Source of the DNA: Bacteroidetes bacterium UBA2234
GTDB taxonomy: Bacteria; Bacteroidota; Bacteroidia; NS11-12g; UBA955
Direction of reading: 5' to 3'
NCBI GenBank assembly: GCA_002347985.1
Contig: DDYM01000061.1
Span: forward strand, 33,424-88,430
DNA length: 55,007 bases
The notes beneath the pieces were generated by a model. It made no database searches. It saw only the letters and a list, made by a program, of their open reading frames with translations, and was not told where the DNA came from. Shown piece by piece: positions 48,201-55,007 of the stretch (position 1 is its first letter; every line of letters starts with the position of its first letter). A program made the translations under genes and the position numbers.

Positions 48201-48390
48201 CAACAGCAGTTACACTGAACCCAAAATATTTCAAGAAATCACGGCGATTCGCTTGTAGTTCAACACCTTCCTCATTGAATACTTCATCCAACGGAAGATC
48301 ATCATGAAACTCATTGCGTTGAGCAGCCAAGAATGATGGGTTCTTGGTTAACTCATCTTCACCTTTCCAATATTTGATATTATTTGACAT
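45274..48390 (-). CDS. actB: Alternative complex III subunit ActB (molybdopterin-oxidoreductase-like plus Fe-S domain, Tat signal)
   Basis: A 1038-residue fusion. Residues 49-54 are RRDFLK, a twin-arginine signal that lies unusually far in, preceded by a cytoplasmic extension of 48 residues. It is followed by LAAC (C68), a possible lipobox. The molybdopterin-type domain spans about 80-780. Residues about 790-1010 carry ferredoxin-like cysteine clusters: [35 protein letters not shown] and CSFCVQRV with ACQRAC. In characterised complexes ActB holds Fe-S clusters but no molybdenum cofactor. Here the N-terminal domain also has C98-x2-C101-x3-C105-x27-C133, the spacing of the [4Fe-4S] site of catalytic molybdoenzymes. 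It moves electrons from ActC to ActA. Confidence 0.96.
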   Translation of the reverse strand: MSNNIKYWKGEDELTKNPSFLAAQRNEFHDDLPLDEVFNEEGVELQANRRDFLKYFGFSVTAVALAACYKTPIRNAVPYLVKPEDVTPGVANYYRSTCGACATACGIEVKVREGRPIKVDGSVDSPISQGGTCAVGQASILSLYDNERLANPLSNGSEQTDWTALDSEISAKLKSVVAANGKIALVSGSLHSPSTLKAIEAFKGAYPTTEHVSYDAVSYAGILDANAADFGKRALPTYKFDVAKVIVSFGADFLGTWISPVEFSKGYTKNRQPNAEGGMSKHIQFESSLSMTGTNADHRFPMRASQEALYVATLYNYIAMGSGARQIPVPQQGELAGNSIKKTADALLKAKGTALVVSGSNNTEIQQIVNGINMLLGSYGTTIDMVNHSNQYQGSDVKTAEVLAGLKSGSISAVIFYGVNPVYNHSKDWAEAIKKAKVSISFASNKDETASVCQYVCPDNHYLESWNDAEPRKGLYQFTQPTISNVFNTRQAQVSLLTWANANIAMEKDPFASKGIFSQKLQASPFYNFMRNNWSATLGTDDAFNAALEKGVLASGISEGGVSYVGNVEALASFVSSNSKATGIDMVLYQPVGVRDGAYGNNPWLQEMPDPVSKVCWDNYVALPKSLAMKLEIAEGDTVNIKVGDVTYNNVPAMIQPGQANETVALALGYGRTAAGKVGGSVEKGYDTVGVNAFAFANNTGNRSFVAKNVDITKGDENYKLAQTQTHHSIEGRDIVRESTLGAFKKNPKAGNDMPETHIYTIWEKAEYRKDGAPNHLWAMAIDLNSCTGCGSCVVSCSIENNVPVVGRDEIRLRREMHWIRIDRYYAFNSAEGTMTKDDEIAKVDASGNYDHWQNVNVLHQPMMCQHCANAPCETVCPVLATTHSTEGLNQMTYNRCIGTKYCGNNCPYKVRRFNWFRYNDNDHFDFHFNNPLGKMVINPDVTVRTRGVMEKCSFCVQRVQEGKLKAKREGKSPNEVVVQTACQRACPSNAIVFGDLHNPESEVSKLYKNERGFSVLEELNVQSSVKYMTKIRNNDSI

Positions 48391-48414
48391 AATTGATGAT
48401 TCTTTCAGTTAAAA

Positions 48415-49740
48415 TTAATAGTGACACTTAGAACATTCCAAACCGCCATTCATGGCTGGTGTTAATTTCACTTTTCCATCAGCAGAGAAATACTTACTCT
48501 TGCCTTGGTTGTTGGCGATATCTTTTTTCGCCTTTTCATGCAATGCCTTGTAGTAGTTGTTATTCGCTACATCCACTTGAGCATTTCTGTGACAGTCAAT
48601 ACACCATCCCATTTGCAATGAATTCTTTTGTTGAACCACTTCCATTTTTTCGATAGCTCCGTGACAGGTTTGACAAGTTTGCTTACCTACTTTTACGTGT
48701 TGAGAGTGATTGAAATATGCATGATCAGGCAAATTGTGAATTCTAACCCAACGAATTGGCTTGGGGTTTGAACCATATTGCTCACCTGCTTTACCTTCTG
48801 GATTGTAATCCAAAGCAGCATAAATCTTCTTAATTTCTGGAGAAATTTCACCGTTGTATTTATCGGTCAACTGAACACCTTTGTGACAGTTCATACAAGT
48901 ATTCAAAGCGGGAATTGATGCTTGCTTGCTTTCTTCTACTGTTGAGTGACAGTATTTACAATCCAATTTCAAATCACCTGCGTGCAATTTGTGAGAGAAT
49001 GCAATTGGCTGTTTTGGAGCATAACCCTTTTGAACACCCACTTCAGTGATTGCAAATCCATATCCATAATATGCTGCAAATCCACCAACAATGGCAATTG
49101 AGAACAATGTCAATACCACTGGGTTCATTTTACCCCATTTGCCAGGAAGGATTTTTTCAAAGAAACCTTTCTTAGGTGCATTGTGGTGTTCGAAATCTTC
49201 TGGATGCTTCTCAGCTGCAACTCGCTTCAAGGTGTTTTGAACTCTTGCCAAAACCAGAAGAACTACACTGAAAATTGCAACCAACAAGATCAAGATGTAC
49301 ATTGTTGTGTTATCCTCTTTCTGAGAACCGCTGTCAACGACAACCGTAGCCGCTTTTACAGGCGCTGGTGCAGTCTTAATGTATTCGATAATGTCGATTA
49401 CATTGGCGGGTGTCAAATTTTCAAAAATGTTCATCGCCGCCTGGCCATTGTCGTTGTACAACGCAATCGCATCAGGGTCTTTGTCAACCTTTCTGAATTT
49501 CTCGTTGTTCCGAACCCATTTCACCAACCATTCTGTGGAGTGACGGGTTTCTACACCCCTAAGGGCGGGACCAACTAATTTCTTGTCTAAAGCGTGACAG
49601 CTACCGCAGTTGTTTGCGTCGTAGAGCTTTTTACCGTTTTCGGCATTTGGCTTGTCTTGCGCGTAAGAGGATACTGATAACGCCATAACGGCGGACAGCA
49701 TCCAAACTTTCATATTTCTAGCAATCATGTTTGGGAACAT
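48415..49740 (-). CDS. actA: Alternative complex III subunit ActA with six haem c motifs (monohaem domain fused to pentahaem domain)
   Basis: A 441-residue protein starting at MFPNMIARNMKVW (49740); later ATGs at 49728 and 49713 are possible. The frame is open to 49812 but the -7 box at 49758-49765 excludes that start. After a signal peptide ending SYAQ comes a cytochrome c domain with C45-C48-H49, one transmembrane helix (about 147-167), a second (about 206-226), and a multihaem domain with CKYCH (261), CMNCH (282), CQTCH (356), CIDCH (380) and CSKCH (436, one residue from the end). The pentahaem part is the standard ActA; the N-terminal monohaem domain is additional. It heads the act operon and passes electrons from ActB. 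Confidence 0.94.
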   Translation of the reverse strand: MFPNMIARNMKVWMLSAVMALSVSSYAQDKPNAENGKKLYDANNCGSCHALDKKLVGPALRGVETRHSTEWLVKWVRNNEKFRKVDKDPDAIALYNDNGQAAMNIFENLTPANVIDIIEYIKTAPAPVKAATVVVDSGSQKEDNTTMYILILLVAIFSVVLLVLARVQNTLKRVAAEKHPEDFEHHNAPKKGFFEKILPGKWGKMNPVVLTLFSIAIVGGFAAYYGYGFAITEVGVQKGYAPKQPIAFSHKLHAGDLKLDCKYCHSTVEESKQASIPALNTCMNCHKGVQLTDKYNGEISPEIKKIYAALDYNPEGKAGEQYGSNPKPIRWVRIHNLPDHAYFNHSQHVKVGKQTCQTCHGAIEKMEVVQQKNSLQMGWCIDCHRNAQVDVANNNYYKALHEKAKKDIANNQGKSKYFSADGKVKLTPAMNGGLECSKCHY

Positions 49741-49757
49741 TGTCTTTTTTCGCGATG

Positions 49758-49765
49758 CAAATATA
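49758..49765 (-). promoter_or_regulatory. -7 box of the alternative complex III operon
   Basis: TATATTTG on the - strand matches TAnnTTTG exactly and ends 17 nt before the actA ATG at 49740. The -33 region is TTTAG-like without a clear TTG. A GGGGGCCCC palindrome lies just upstream at 49772-49780. Confidence 0.65.
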
Positions 49766-49982
49766 GAAGAAGGGGGCCCCGTTCTAAAATAAATTGTTAA
49801 CAGAGTTTTCAATTTAAAATCAATCTAAACAATTTTGTCATACTACTGAATTTCTATGGATTACAATCATGGAATATCTCAGGTTTCAAGGATTTCCACA
49901 TTGGATTATGACATTCGTCTACCTTTTGAAACATGAATTTGGTCGAAAATCCCCCTAAAGTCTGAAACCTTGAGAAAAGTCA

Positions 49983-50915
49983 TCAAATTGGCTGATGATT
50001 TAACCAATACTTATAGTTTACATAACTTGCCAAAGCCAACTGAGTATAATTCTGTGACGAATTTCCAAAAGCCCCTGCTTGTGTTTTCCAAAGTTTTAAA
50101 ATCAGCTCTTCCCCACTTTTCTGAGGTCCAAGCAATTGCACCGCCTTTCGCACATTGCCTGCTCCTGCATTATAGACATGCATCACCAATAATTGGAACC
50201 ATAATTCATCATGATTTGGTATCAATCCTGCACTTAACGCCATTCTCTCCGCATTTGGTATGCAATAATCTCTCATCAATTTCGCTGCAGCCATACTACT
50301 CTTGGAAAAATCATGTCGATCATCCCTGGACGCTGATACCACTAACCCATATTTCTTTGCAACAAATGGCATCAATTGATAATGACCAACAGCTCCTGAA
50401 ATTGACCTCGCCTTGGGATTGTTTGGTGATTCAATCAAGAGTATAAATTGCGCATAGACTGGATTTACGCCGTATTCATCAAAAATCAATTTTGCATCAT
50501 CCACCAAAGGACCCACTTTCTGAAAATCAAAAAACTCTCTTTTCCCCCTCACAAATTTTACAAGTTCACACTTTTCGTATCCATTTTTATCTCGGTAACA
50601 CTGCGCCGTTACATCCAACTGGTTTCTGCCTACAATGGAATCCAAAAAATCGGCTGATATTACATCAAGCATTTTTCGACTGTCTTTGTGAACAACAATA
50701 CATGAATCTTTTGTGAGTGAAATCACCGATCTCCAAAATGTAATTTGCGGTTGTTTTTCAAAAAAATCAAGCTGGGCTGAATTTACCGCTACGATATGAA
50801 AGGTGTCGACCGGAAGTACGACTTTCTTCTCGGTATTGCTATAGTTACAAGCGAACAGCTGTAGCCATCCAAATCCAACTGCACATGATATGATAATGAT
50901 TTTGATTTTTCGCAT
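49983..50915 (-). CDS. Lytic transglycosylase-like lipoprotein (SLT domain)
   Basis: A 310-residue protein with a lipoprotein signal (LFAC, C23). Residues about 25-135 form an unrecognised N-terminal domain. From about 140 it matches the lysozyme-like SLT fold: catalytic E162 in LLIESPNNPKAR, GAVGHYQLMP (174-183, the usual G-x-x-Q-x-M-P block) and VYNAGAGNVRKAV near 245. Such enzymes cleave peptidoglycan between MurNAc and GlcNAc, forming 1,6-anhydroMurNAc. The arrangement is MltD-like but without LysM repeats. The start codon directly abuts the stop of the TPR gene upstream, so the two are coupled. Confidence 0.88.
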   Translation of the reverse strand: MRKIKIIIISCAVGFGWLQLFACNYSNTEKKVVLPVDTFHIVAVNSAQLDFFEKQPQITFWRSVISLTKDSCIVVHKDSRKMLDVISADFLDSIVGRNQLDVTAQCYRDKNGYEKCELVKFVRGKREFFDFQKVGPLVDDAKLIFDEYGVNPVYAQFILLIESPNNPKARSISGAVGHYQLMPFVAKKYGLVVSASRDDRHDFSKSSMAAAKLMRDYCIPNAERMALSAGLIPNHDELWFQLLVMHVYNAGAGNVRKAVQLLGPQKSGEELILKLWKTQAGAFGNSSQNYTQLALASYVNYKYWLNHQPI

Positions 50916-51971
50916 TTATTTGTTTGTTGGATTTTCTTGACAATGTTTTTCTAACCACTTACTCGCAGACTTTTCCCCGAGCAATAAACTTCTCTCCCAG
51001 TCTGCACATGCAACACCAATTTTGCCCATGTTATAACGTGCGATTCCGCGACCTAGATAAGCATAAGCCGGTGTTGAATTCTTACTCTTTATAGACTTAC
51101 TTAACCACAAATCGGCGTCGTTGTATCTTTCCAATTGCAACAAACAATGACCATAATCCGCCATCAAATCTCCATCATTGGGAGCACCCGCCAAAAGTGT
51201 CTGATAAATGGCTTCAGATTCGGCGATGTGGTTTAAATAAAACAGCGCATCGGCTTTCAACTTCAATAAACTCTGATTTTGAGGATCTTGCTTTAAAATT
51301 TCATCCACCTGGGTCAAGCACAGTTCGAACTGCCCCATTTGATATGTATTTTGAATTAACGACTCAGAGATTAGCATTTCTTTGGGGTTTATTTGTTTTA
51401 GTCCGATGAGAATCTTTTGAAAATCGGTATACTTTTTTGATGCATCAAAATGAGTACTCAGAATTGGCAGGTAATCTTTCAAGAAAAAATCGCCCATGGT
51501 TTTATACAACCAAATCATATCCTCATTCACTGCATCATATTCTTTCAATTTCAAAGCAATTTCTAAACGATATACCCTACCCAATGTGTCTGAAGGTGCT
51601 AATCCAAGGTAATGGTTGATATCACCGAATGCGAATTGGTAATTTTCCGTGCGAGAATAGGCTATGTATCGATACAGATAAGACTTGGAACGACTCGGAT
51701 TTAAGTAAATAGCCTTATTGAAATCTACAACCGCAGAACTAAAGTCCGACATATGAATTCTCACAATACCGCGGGTTAGCCAAGCCATATCGTCTTCGGG
51801 CTTTGCATCAACTGCAAGATTTAGATTAATTAACGCCTCGTCATATTGTCCTTTTTCATCAGCACGAACTCCATTGGACATAAGTTGATCGAAACTCAAC
51901 TGCCCAAATAATGCATTCATTGAACACAGGGTAACTAAGATTAAAGTCTTTGCTTGGGCTGATTTATTCAT
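50916..51971 (-). CDS. Secreted TPR-repeat protein coupled to a lytic transglycosylase
   Basis: A 351-residue protein from the ATG at 51971 (MNKSAQAKTLILVTLC); an in-frame TTG lies 18 nt upstream. A signal peptide (residues 1-23, ending LFGQ) is followed by at least seven TPR-like units: FDQLMSNGVRADEKGQYDEA, MAWLTRGIVRIHMSDFSSAV, SYLYRYIAYSRTENYQFAFG, then LLKLKADALFYLNHIAESE, LMADYGHCLLQLERYNDADL and AYLGRGIARYNMGKIGVACA. It ends exactly where the transglycosylase begins, which suggests a complex in which the TPR protein positions or restrains the enzyme. That role is inferred from coupling alone. No clear promoter box was found upstream. Confidence 0.87.
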   Translation of the reverse strand: MNKSAQAKTLILVTLCSMNALFGQLSFDQLMSNGVRADEKGQYDEALINLNLAVDAKPEDDMAWLTRGIVRIHMSDFSSAVVDFNKAIYLNPSRSKSYLYRYIAYSRTENYQFAFGDINHYLGLAPSDTLGRVYRLEIALKLKEYDAVNEDMIWLYKTMGDFFLKDYLPILSTHFDASKKYTDFQKILIGLKQINPKEMLISESLIQNTYQMGQFELCLTQVDEILKQDPQNQSLLKLKADALFYLNHIAESEAIYQTLLAGAPNDGDLMADYGHCLLQLERYNDADLWLSKSIKSKNSTPAYAYLGRGIARYNMGKIGVACADWERSLLLGEKSASKWLEKHCQENPTNK

Positions 51972-52070
51972 GATTTTACGAGAATTCAAAAATCAATCCA
52001 AAGTGTGGAATTTTGCGTTCTGAATATCGACAAAAATCGCGATGTCTATAAACAAGGACGGACAATCAAC

Positions 52071-52078
52071 TATTTTTG
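52071..52078 (+). promoter_or_regulatory. -7 box of yhhQ
   Basis: TATTTTTG matches TAnnTTTG and ends 16 nt before the ATG at 52095. The implied leader of about 10 nt leaves no space for a preQ1 riboswitch. Confidence 0.6.
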
Positions 52079-52094
52079 TGTCCTATTCAAAATC

Positions 52095-52862
52095 ATGGGA
52101 ACTGCTCAATTACATACTTCACGAAAAAATCAACTATTTCTCATTTTAGGGATGATATTTTTAACCAATGCTATCGTGGCAGAGTTTATTGGTGCGAAAA
52201 TATTCTCATTAGAAAAAACACTGGGCATCGAACCTTTGGGATTAAATCTATTTGGCGACAAATTCAATTTCGATATGACCGCTGGCGTGATACTTTGGCC
52301 CATTGTATTTATCCTGACGGATTTGATCAATGAGTACTTTGGCAAAAAAGGCGTTCAGAAACTCTCTTGGATTGCAGCGGGTTTATTGATTTATTCTTTC
52401 ATCGCAGTAAGAATCGCAATGTGGCTAGATGGTGCCGATTTCTGGAATGTTAGTGGAAAAACACAAGGTTTGAACGACATGCAACAAGCCTTCAATGCAG
52501 TATTTGGTCAAGGTTTAATGATTATTCTTGGGTCACTTGTGGCATTTGTCATTGGGCAAATGGTTGATGCTTTTATTTTTACCAAGCTCAAGGATAAAAC
52601 TGGCGACAAGATGGTTTGGTTGCGCGCGACAGGTAGTACCGTTGTGAGTCAGTTTATTGACAGTTACGTTGTGTTGGTAATTGCGTTTTACTTGGGTGGC
52701 AAATACGATTTGATCTGGGTTTTACAAGTAGGTACCCTTAACTACATCTACAAATTATTTATGGCGATTGTATTGTTGCCACTATTATATTTTGTTCATG
52801 GGATTATTGATCGATATTTGGGTATTAACCAAACATCAGCATCAATCCACTCAGAATCATAA
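52095..52862 (+). CDS. yhhQ: Queuosine precursor transporter (YhhQ/QPTR family)
   Basis: A 255-residue inner-membrane protein with about six helices, from the ATG at 52095; the frame is open to 52005 but the promoter box at 52071-52078 and conservation favour the later start. Family segments are FLTNAIVAEFIGAKIF (about 21-36), FDMTAGVILWPIVFILTDLINEYFGKK (about 58-84, with the P-x-x-F-x-x-T-D-x-x-N-E-x-x-G pattern) and LRATGSTVVSQFIDSYVVLVIAF. YhhQ imports preQ0 or preQ1 for tRNA queuosine. Its last 38 nt overlap the 3' end of the convergent downstream gene. Confidence 0.93.
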   Translation: MGTAQLHTSRKNQLFLILGMIFLTNAIVAEFIGAKIFSLEKTLGIEPLGLNLFGDKFNFDMTAGVILWPIVFILTDLINEYFGKKGVQKLSWIAAGLLIYSFIAVRIAMWLDGADFWNVSGKTQGLNDMQQAFNAVFGQGLMIILGSLVAFVIGQMVDAFIFTKLKDKTGDKMVWLRATGSTVVSQFIDSYVVLVIAFYLGGKYDLIWVLQVGTLNYIYKLFMAIVLLPLLYFVHGIIDRYLGINQTSASIHSES

Positions 52863-53490
52863 CAATCCCGGTAATAAGGCCGGTACTATGCTCTAATCGA
52901 TGCGAATTCCATCGTTCTAAGCCTTTAAATCCAATCCAAACCCCTCCCATCATACTTAGCCAGGTGGTTATAGCATACACTAAAACCAGGGCCCAAATTA
53001 CCATCCAACCCATCGGAGCAAGTGTGGCGAAATACCATTCTATCTCCATACAAGGCGAAAGGAATAATGCCAATAGTATTGTACCGAGAGCCCATCTGCT
53101 TTCCGACTCATTGGCCTTTTCAGGGAAATGGAAATGGTGGTGCTTATGGTGTCTATAGAGAAAATAGATTCCCAATAAGATCATAATGACAGCTCCAAAA
53201 GTTTCAAAAGGAATTTGATTCCCAAAAACGGAAATCTCAGACAGGTTAAATTGATGTTGATTGCCAGGACCAGAACCCTTCTTTAGTCCGAACATCGTTA
53301 TTTGGGCAATTGTTAAACCTACTGCAACTGTTCCTAATGCATGAGCGATAGCAGCCAATCCCGTATACCTTAACGTGGTTGATTTACTCCAACCCATTTT
53401 CTTAGCCAAAGCCAAAAATGGCAACCAATGACCTGGTATAAAACCATGCAATACGCTAATGATAAAAGCTGCAATGAGTTGTTCGGTCAT
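52825..53490 (-). CDS. NicO/UreH-like polytopic membrane protein with histidine-rich loop
   Basis: A 221-residue membrane protein with about six helices. The first helix carries LHGFIPGHWLPF (H15, H21), similar to the H-x4-P-G-H motif of the NicO/RcnA nickel-cobalt exporter group. A cytosolic or periplasmic loop at 113-122 is RHHKHHHFHF, with six histidines. FLSPCMEIEW (about 142-151) is a further conserved-looking block. This points to a divalent metal transporter or urease-accessory-like protein, but the substrate is unknown and the family match is from motif memory. The TAACTTTG box lies 7 nt before the ATG. The 3' end overlaps yhhQ by 38 nt. Confidence 0.72.
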   Translation of the reverse strand: MTEQLIAAFIISVLHGFIPGHWLPFLALAKKMGWSKSTTLRYTGLAAIAHALGTVAVGLTIAQITMFGLKKGSGPGNQHQFNLSEISVFGNQIPFETFGAVIMILLGIYFLYRHHKHHHFHFPEKANESESRWALGTILLALFLSPCMEIEWYFATLAPMGWMVIWALVLVYAITTWLSMMGGVWIGFKGLERWNSHRLEHSTGLITGIVMILSGLMLMFG

Positions 53491-53497
53491 GAGTATA

Positions 53498-53505
53498 CAA
53501 AGTTA
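53498..53505 (-). promoter_or_regulatory. -7 box of the NicO-like gene
   Basis: TAACTTTG on the - strand matches TAnnTTTG and ends 7 nt before the ATG at 53490. It directly follows the rpsA terminator tract. Confidence 0.6.
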
Positions 53506-53510
53506 AATTA

Positions 53511-53544
53511 TAAAAAAGAAAAGCCCCGCCGAAGCGAGGCTTTT
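53511..53544 (-). terminator. Terminator of rpsA with a UUCG tetraloop
   Basis: On the - strand an 11-bp stem (53534-53544 with 53519-53529, one U-G pair) closes a C(UUCG)G tetraloop and runs into CUUUUUUA. It lies 20 nt after the rpsA stop. Confidence 0.92.
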
Positions 53545-53564
53545 CCTATTAGATTTTAGATTTA

Positions 53565-55007
53565 TTACAAAGAATTAGACTCTTCGATCCATTTGTTCCA
53601 CTGATCTGCAGAGATTTTGGCATCTTCAGCAACCATTGAAGCAATTTTATCTTCGGTCAACGCTTTCAAATCATCCACTGAATTAACACCCAAAGCGTTC
53701 ATCCTTTTTTCCATCGCTGGACCTACTCCAGACAACGACTTCAAGGTAGCAGCAGAGCTAGAATCAGCTTTAGTAGCTTTTTCTTTTTTCTCGGCAGCAG
53801 CTTCTTCAGATGCTTTGGCAGCAGCGGCTTCAACCTTTACAGCTACAGCTTTATCTGCTTTGTCTTTGGCAACAACTTTCTCTTGCTTCTCGAATTGAGC
53901 ACGCAATGCAGTCAATGCATCCAACTCACCAAATGTTGATTTCTCTGATGTTTGATTGATCTTTTTAACAACTTTGGTTGCAGTTTTGCGGGCCTTGTCC
54001 TTAGATGTGTTTTCCGCATCTTTGGTAGCACGTTCTGCACCTTTCCAAATGTTTGTATGAGAAACGATGATTCGCTTGGCATCTTTAGAGAATTCGATTA
54101 CTTCAAATTCTAAAGTCTCATCATCAACCATTGTTTTGTTGTCTGCCTTCTTGATATGACGTGATGGCGCAAATGCCTCCACTCCATATTGCATTTGAAT
54201 GGTAGCACCTTTGTCGTTTACAGACATAACGGTACCCTCATGGATAGAACCAATTGAGAAGATGGTTTCAAAGGTTTCCCAAGGATTCTCTTCCAATTGC
54301 TTATGACCCAAACTCAAACGACGGTTGTCTTTATCAACTTCTAATACAACAACATCCAATTTGTCACCTTTCTTGGTGAATTCACTTGGATGCTTGATTT
54401 TCTTGTTCCAGCTCAAGTCTGACACGTGAACCAAACCATCAATACCCTCTTCCAATTCTAGGAACAAGCCATAAGATGTCAAGTTTTTCACGATACCAGA
54501 GTGCTTGCTTCCCAAAGAATATTTGTTTTCGATATCAATCCAAGGATCTTGAGTCAATTGCTTAATACCCAAGCTCATTTTGTGCTCTGATCTGTCCAAA
54601 GACAATACCAACGCCTTCACTTCGTCGCCAACCTTCAAGTACTCAGAAGGGTTACGCAAATGTGAACTCCAGCTCATTTCACTCACGTGAACCAAACCTT
54701 CAACACCTGGCTTAATTTCGATAAACGCTCCGTAATCAGCAACAGAAACAACTTTACCTGTTACGTGAGTACCTTCTTCGATATCCGCTGTCAAATTATC
54801 CCATGGGTGAGAAGTCAATTGCTTCAATCCCAAAGAAATTCTCTTCTTCAAATCATCGTAATCCAAGATAACTACTTGAATGCGATCATCCAATTTCAAT
54901 ACTTCTTCTGGGTGATTGATACGTCCCCACGAAATGTCAGTAATGTGCAACAATCCATCAATTCCACCCAAGTCAACAAATACACCGAAAGAAGTCATGT
55001 TTTTCAC
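53565..55007 (-). CDS. rpsA: 30S ribosomal protein S1, 3' part, with C-terminal helix-hairpin-helix extension
   Basis: The visible 480 residues are open to the window edge, so the 5' end (probably two further S1 domains) is outside. Four S1/OB repeats are seen, the first cut at its start: the landmarks are SFGVFVDLGGIDGLLHITDI, DYGAFIEIKPGVEGLVHVSE, SYGLFLELEEGIDGLVHVSD and a divergent DKGATIQMQYGVEAFAPS. S1 binds mRNA on the 30S subunit, which matters in a phylum that makes little use of Shine-Dalgarno pairing. A Lys/Ala/Glu-rich linker (about 345-420) leads to LKSLSGVGPAMEKRMNALGV at about 421-440, a helix-hairpin-helix-type domain not found in E. coli S1. A strong terminator follows. Confidence 0.95.
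   Translation of the reverse strand: MKNMTSFGVFVDLGGIDGLLHITDISWGRINHPEEVLKLDDRIQVVILDYDDLKKRISLGLKQLTSHPWDNLTADIEEGTHVTGKVVSVADYGAFIEIKPGVEGLVHVSEMSWSSHLRNPSEYLKVGDEVKALVLSLDRSEHKMSLGIKQLTQDPWIDIENKYSLGSKHSGIVKNLTSYGLFLELEEGIDGLVHVSDLSWNKKIKHPSEFTKKGDKLDVVVLEVDKDNRRLSLGHKQLEENPWETFETIFSIGSIHEGTVMSVNDKGATIQMQYGVEAFAPSRHIKKADNKTMVDDETLEFEVIEFSKDAKRIIVSHTNIWKGAERATKDAENTSKDKARKTATKVVKKINQTSEKSTFGELDALTALRAQFEKQEKVVAKDKADKAVAVKVEAAAAKASEEAAAEKKEKATKADSSSAATLKSLSGVGPAMEKRMNALGVNSVDDLKALTEDKIASMVAEDAKISADQWNKWIEESNSL

Noticed and set aside
49970..50446. 158-codon + strand open frame
   Set aside because: It is antisense to the transglycosylase gene, whose catalytic motifs are clearly coding; no promoter or signal supports it.
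51972..52094. preQ1 riboswitch before yhhQ
   Set aside because: The promoter box at 52071-52078 leaves a leader of about 10 nt, too short for an aptamer.
1..55007. Prophage, insertion sequence, integrative element or defence island
   Set aside because: No transposase, integrase, terminal repeats, phage structural genes or known defence domains were found; gene content and base composition are even across the window.

Overview
The window is a 55 kb piece of a Bacteroidota chromosome with about 40% GC by eye. Several independent signs agree on this: type IX secretion sorting domains (window start and 18419-20713), a TonB-dependent receptor paired with a DUF4249 lipoprotein, a complete alternative complex III cluster in the actABCDEF order, an N-acyl amino acid lipid acyltransferase pair of the Bacteroides GlsA/GlsB kind, TAnnTTTG promoter boxes, and almost no Shine-Dalgarno sequences. 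I cannot fix the class or order from this window. It looks like ordinary chromosome: I see no prophage, insertion sequence, CRISPR array, integrase or recognisable defence island.

Layout. 1-224 is the tail of a T9SS-secreted protein. 360-4167 (-) holds gyrA and an overlapping TPR gene. 4333-13802 (-) holds an M16 protease, uvrA, a DUF4249/TonB receptor pair and folB. 13865-18345 (+) runs glutaryl-CoA dehydrogenase, phosphohexomutase, then two acyltransferases that probably make glycine lipids. 18419-24336 contains a subtilase, tcdA, a lipocalin-like lipoprotein, a TPR lipoprotein starting 3 nt after tRNA-Leu(UAA), and ornithine aminotransferase. 24396-27761 is a large fusion of a degenerate peptidase-like domain with an outer-membrane barrel. 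27830-33356 is the rod-shape operon mreB-mreC-mreD-mrdA-rodA. 33391-38519 has an FG-GAP/ASPIC lipoprotein, a 51-residue basic protein with its own promoter and terminator, and a vanadium-haloperoxidase/PAP2 lipoprotein. 38524-41139 (-) is valS. 41247-49740 (-) is the alternative complex III operon, which passes electrons from quinol to cytochrome c or an oxidase. 49983-51971 (-) pairs a TPR protein with a lytic transglycosylase. The right end carries yhhQ (+), a NicO-like membrane protein (-) and the 3' part of rpsA (-).

Themes. Envelope biology dominates: cell-wall elongation, peptidoglycan cleavage, membrane lipid synthesis, outer-membrane transport, T9SS cargo and a respiratory complex. 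Many start codons lie only 4-8 nt after a TAnnTTTG box, so several mRNAs are probably leaderless or nearly so. The features most worth following up are the tRNA-Leu/TPR junction, the pseudo-peptidase barrel fusion, the 51-aa basic protein, the unusual cofactor patterns in ActA and ActB, the helix-hairpin-helix tail on ribosomal protein S1, and the GlsA/GlsB-like pair. No clearly new multi-gene system could be demonstrated.
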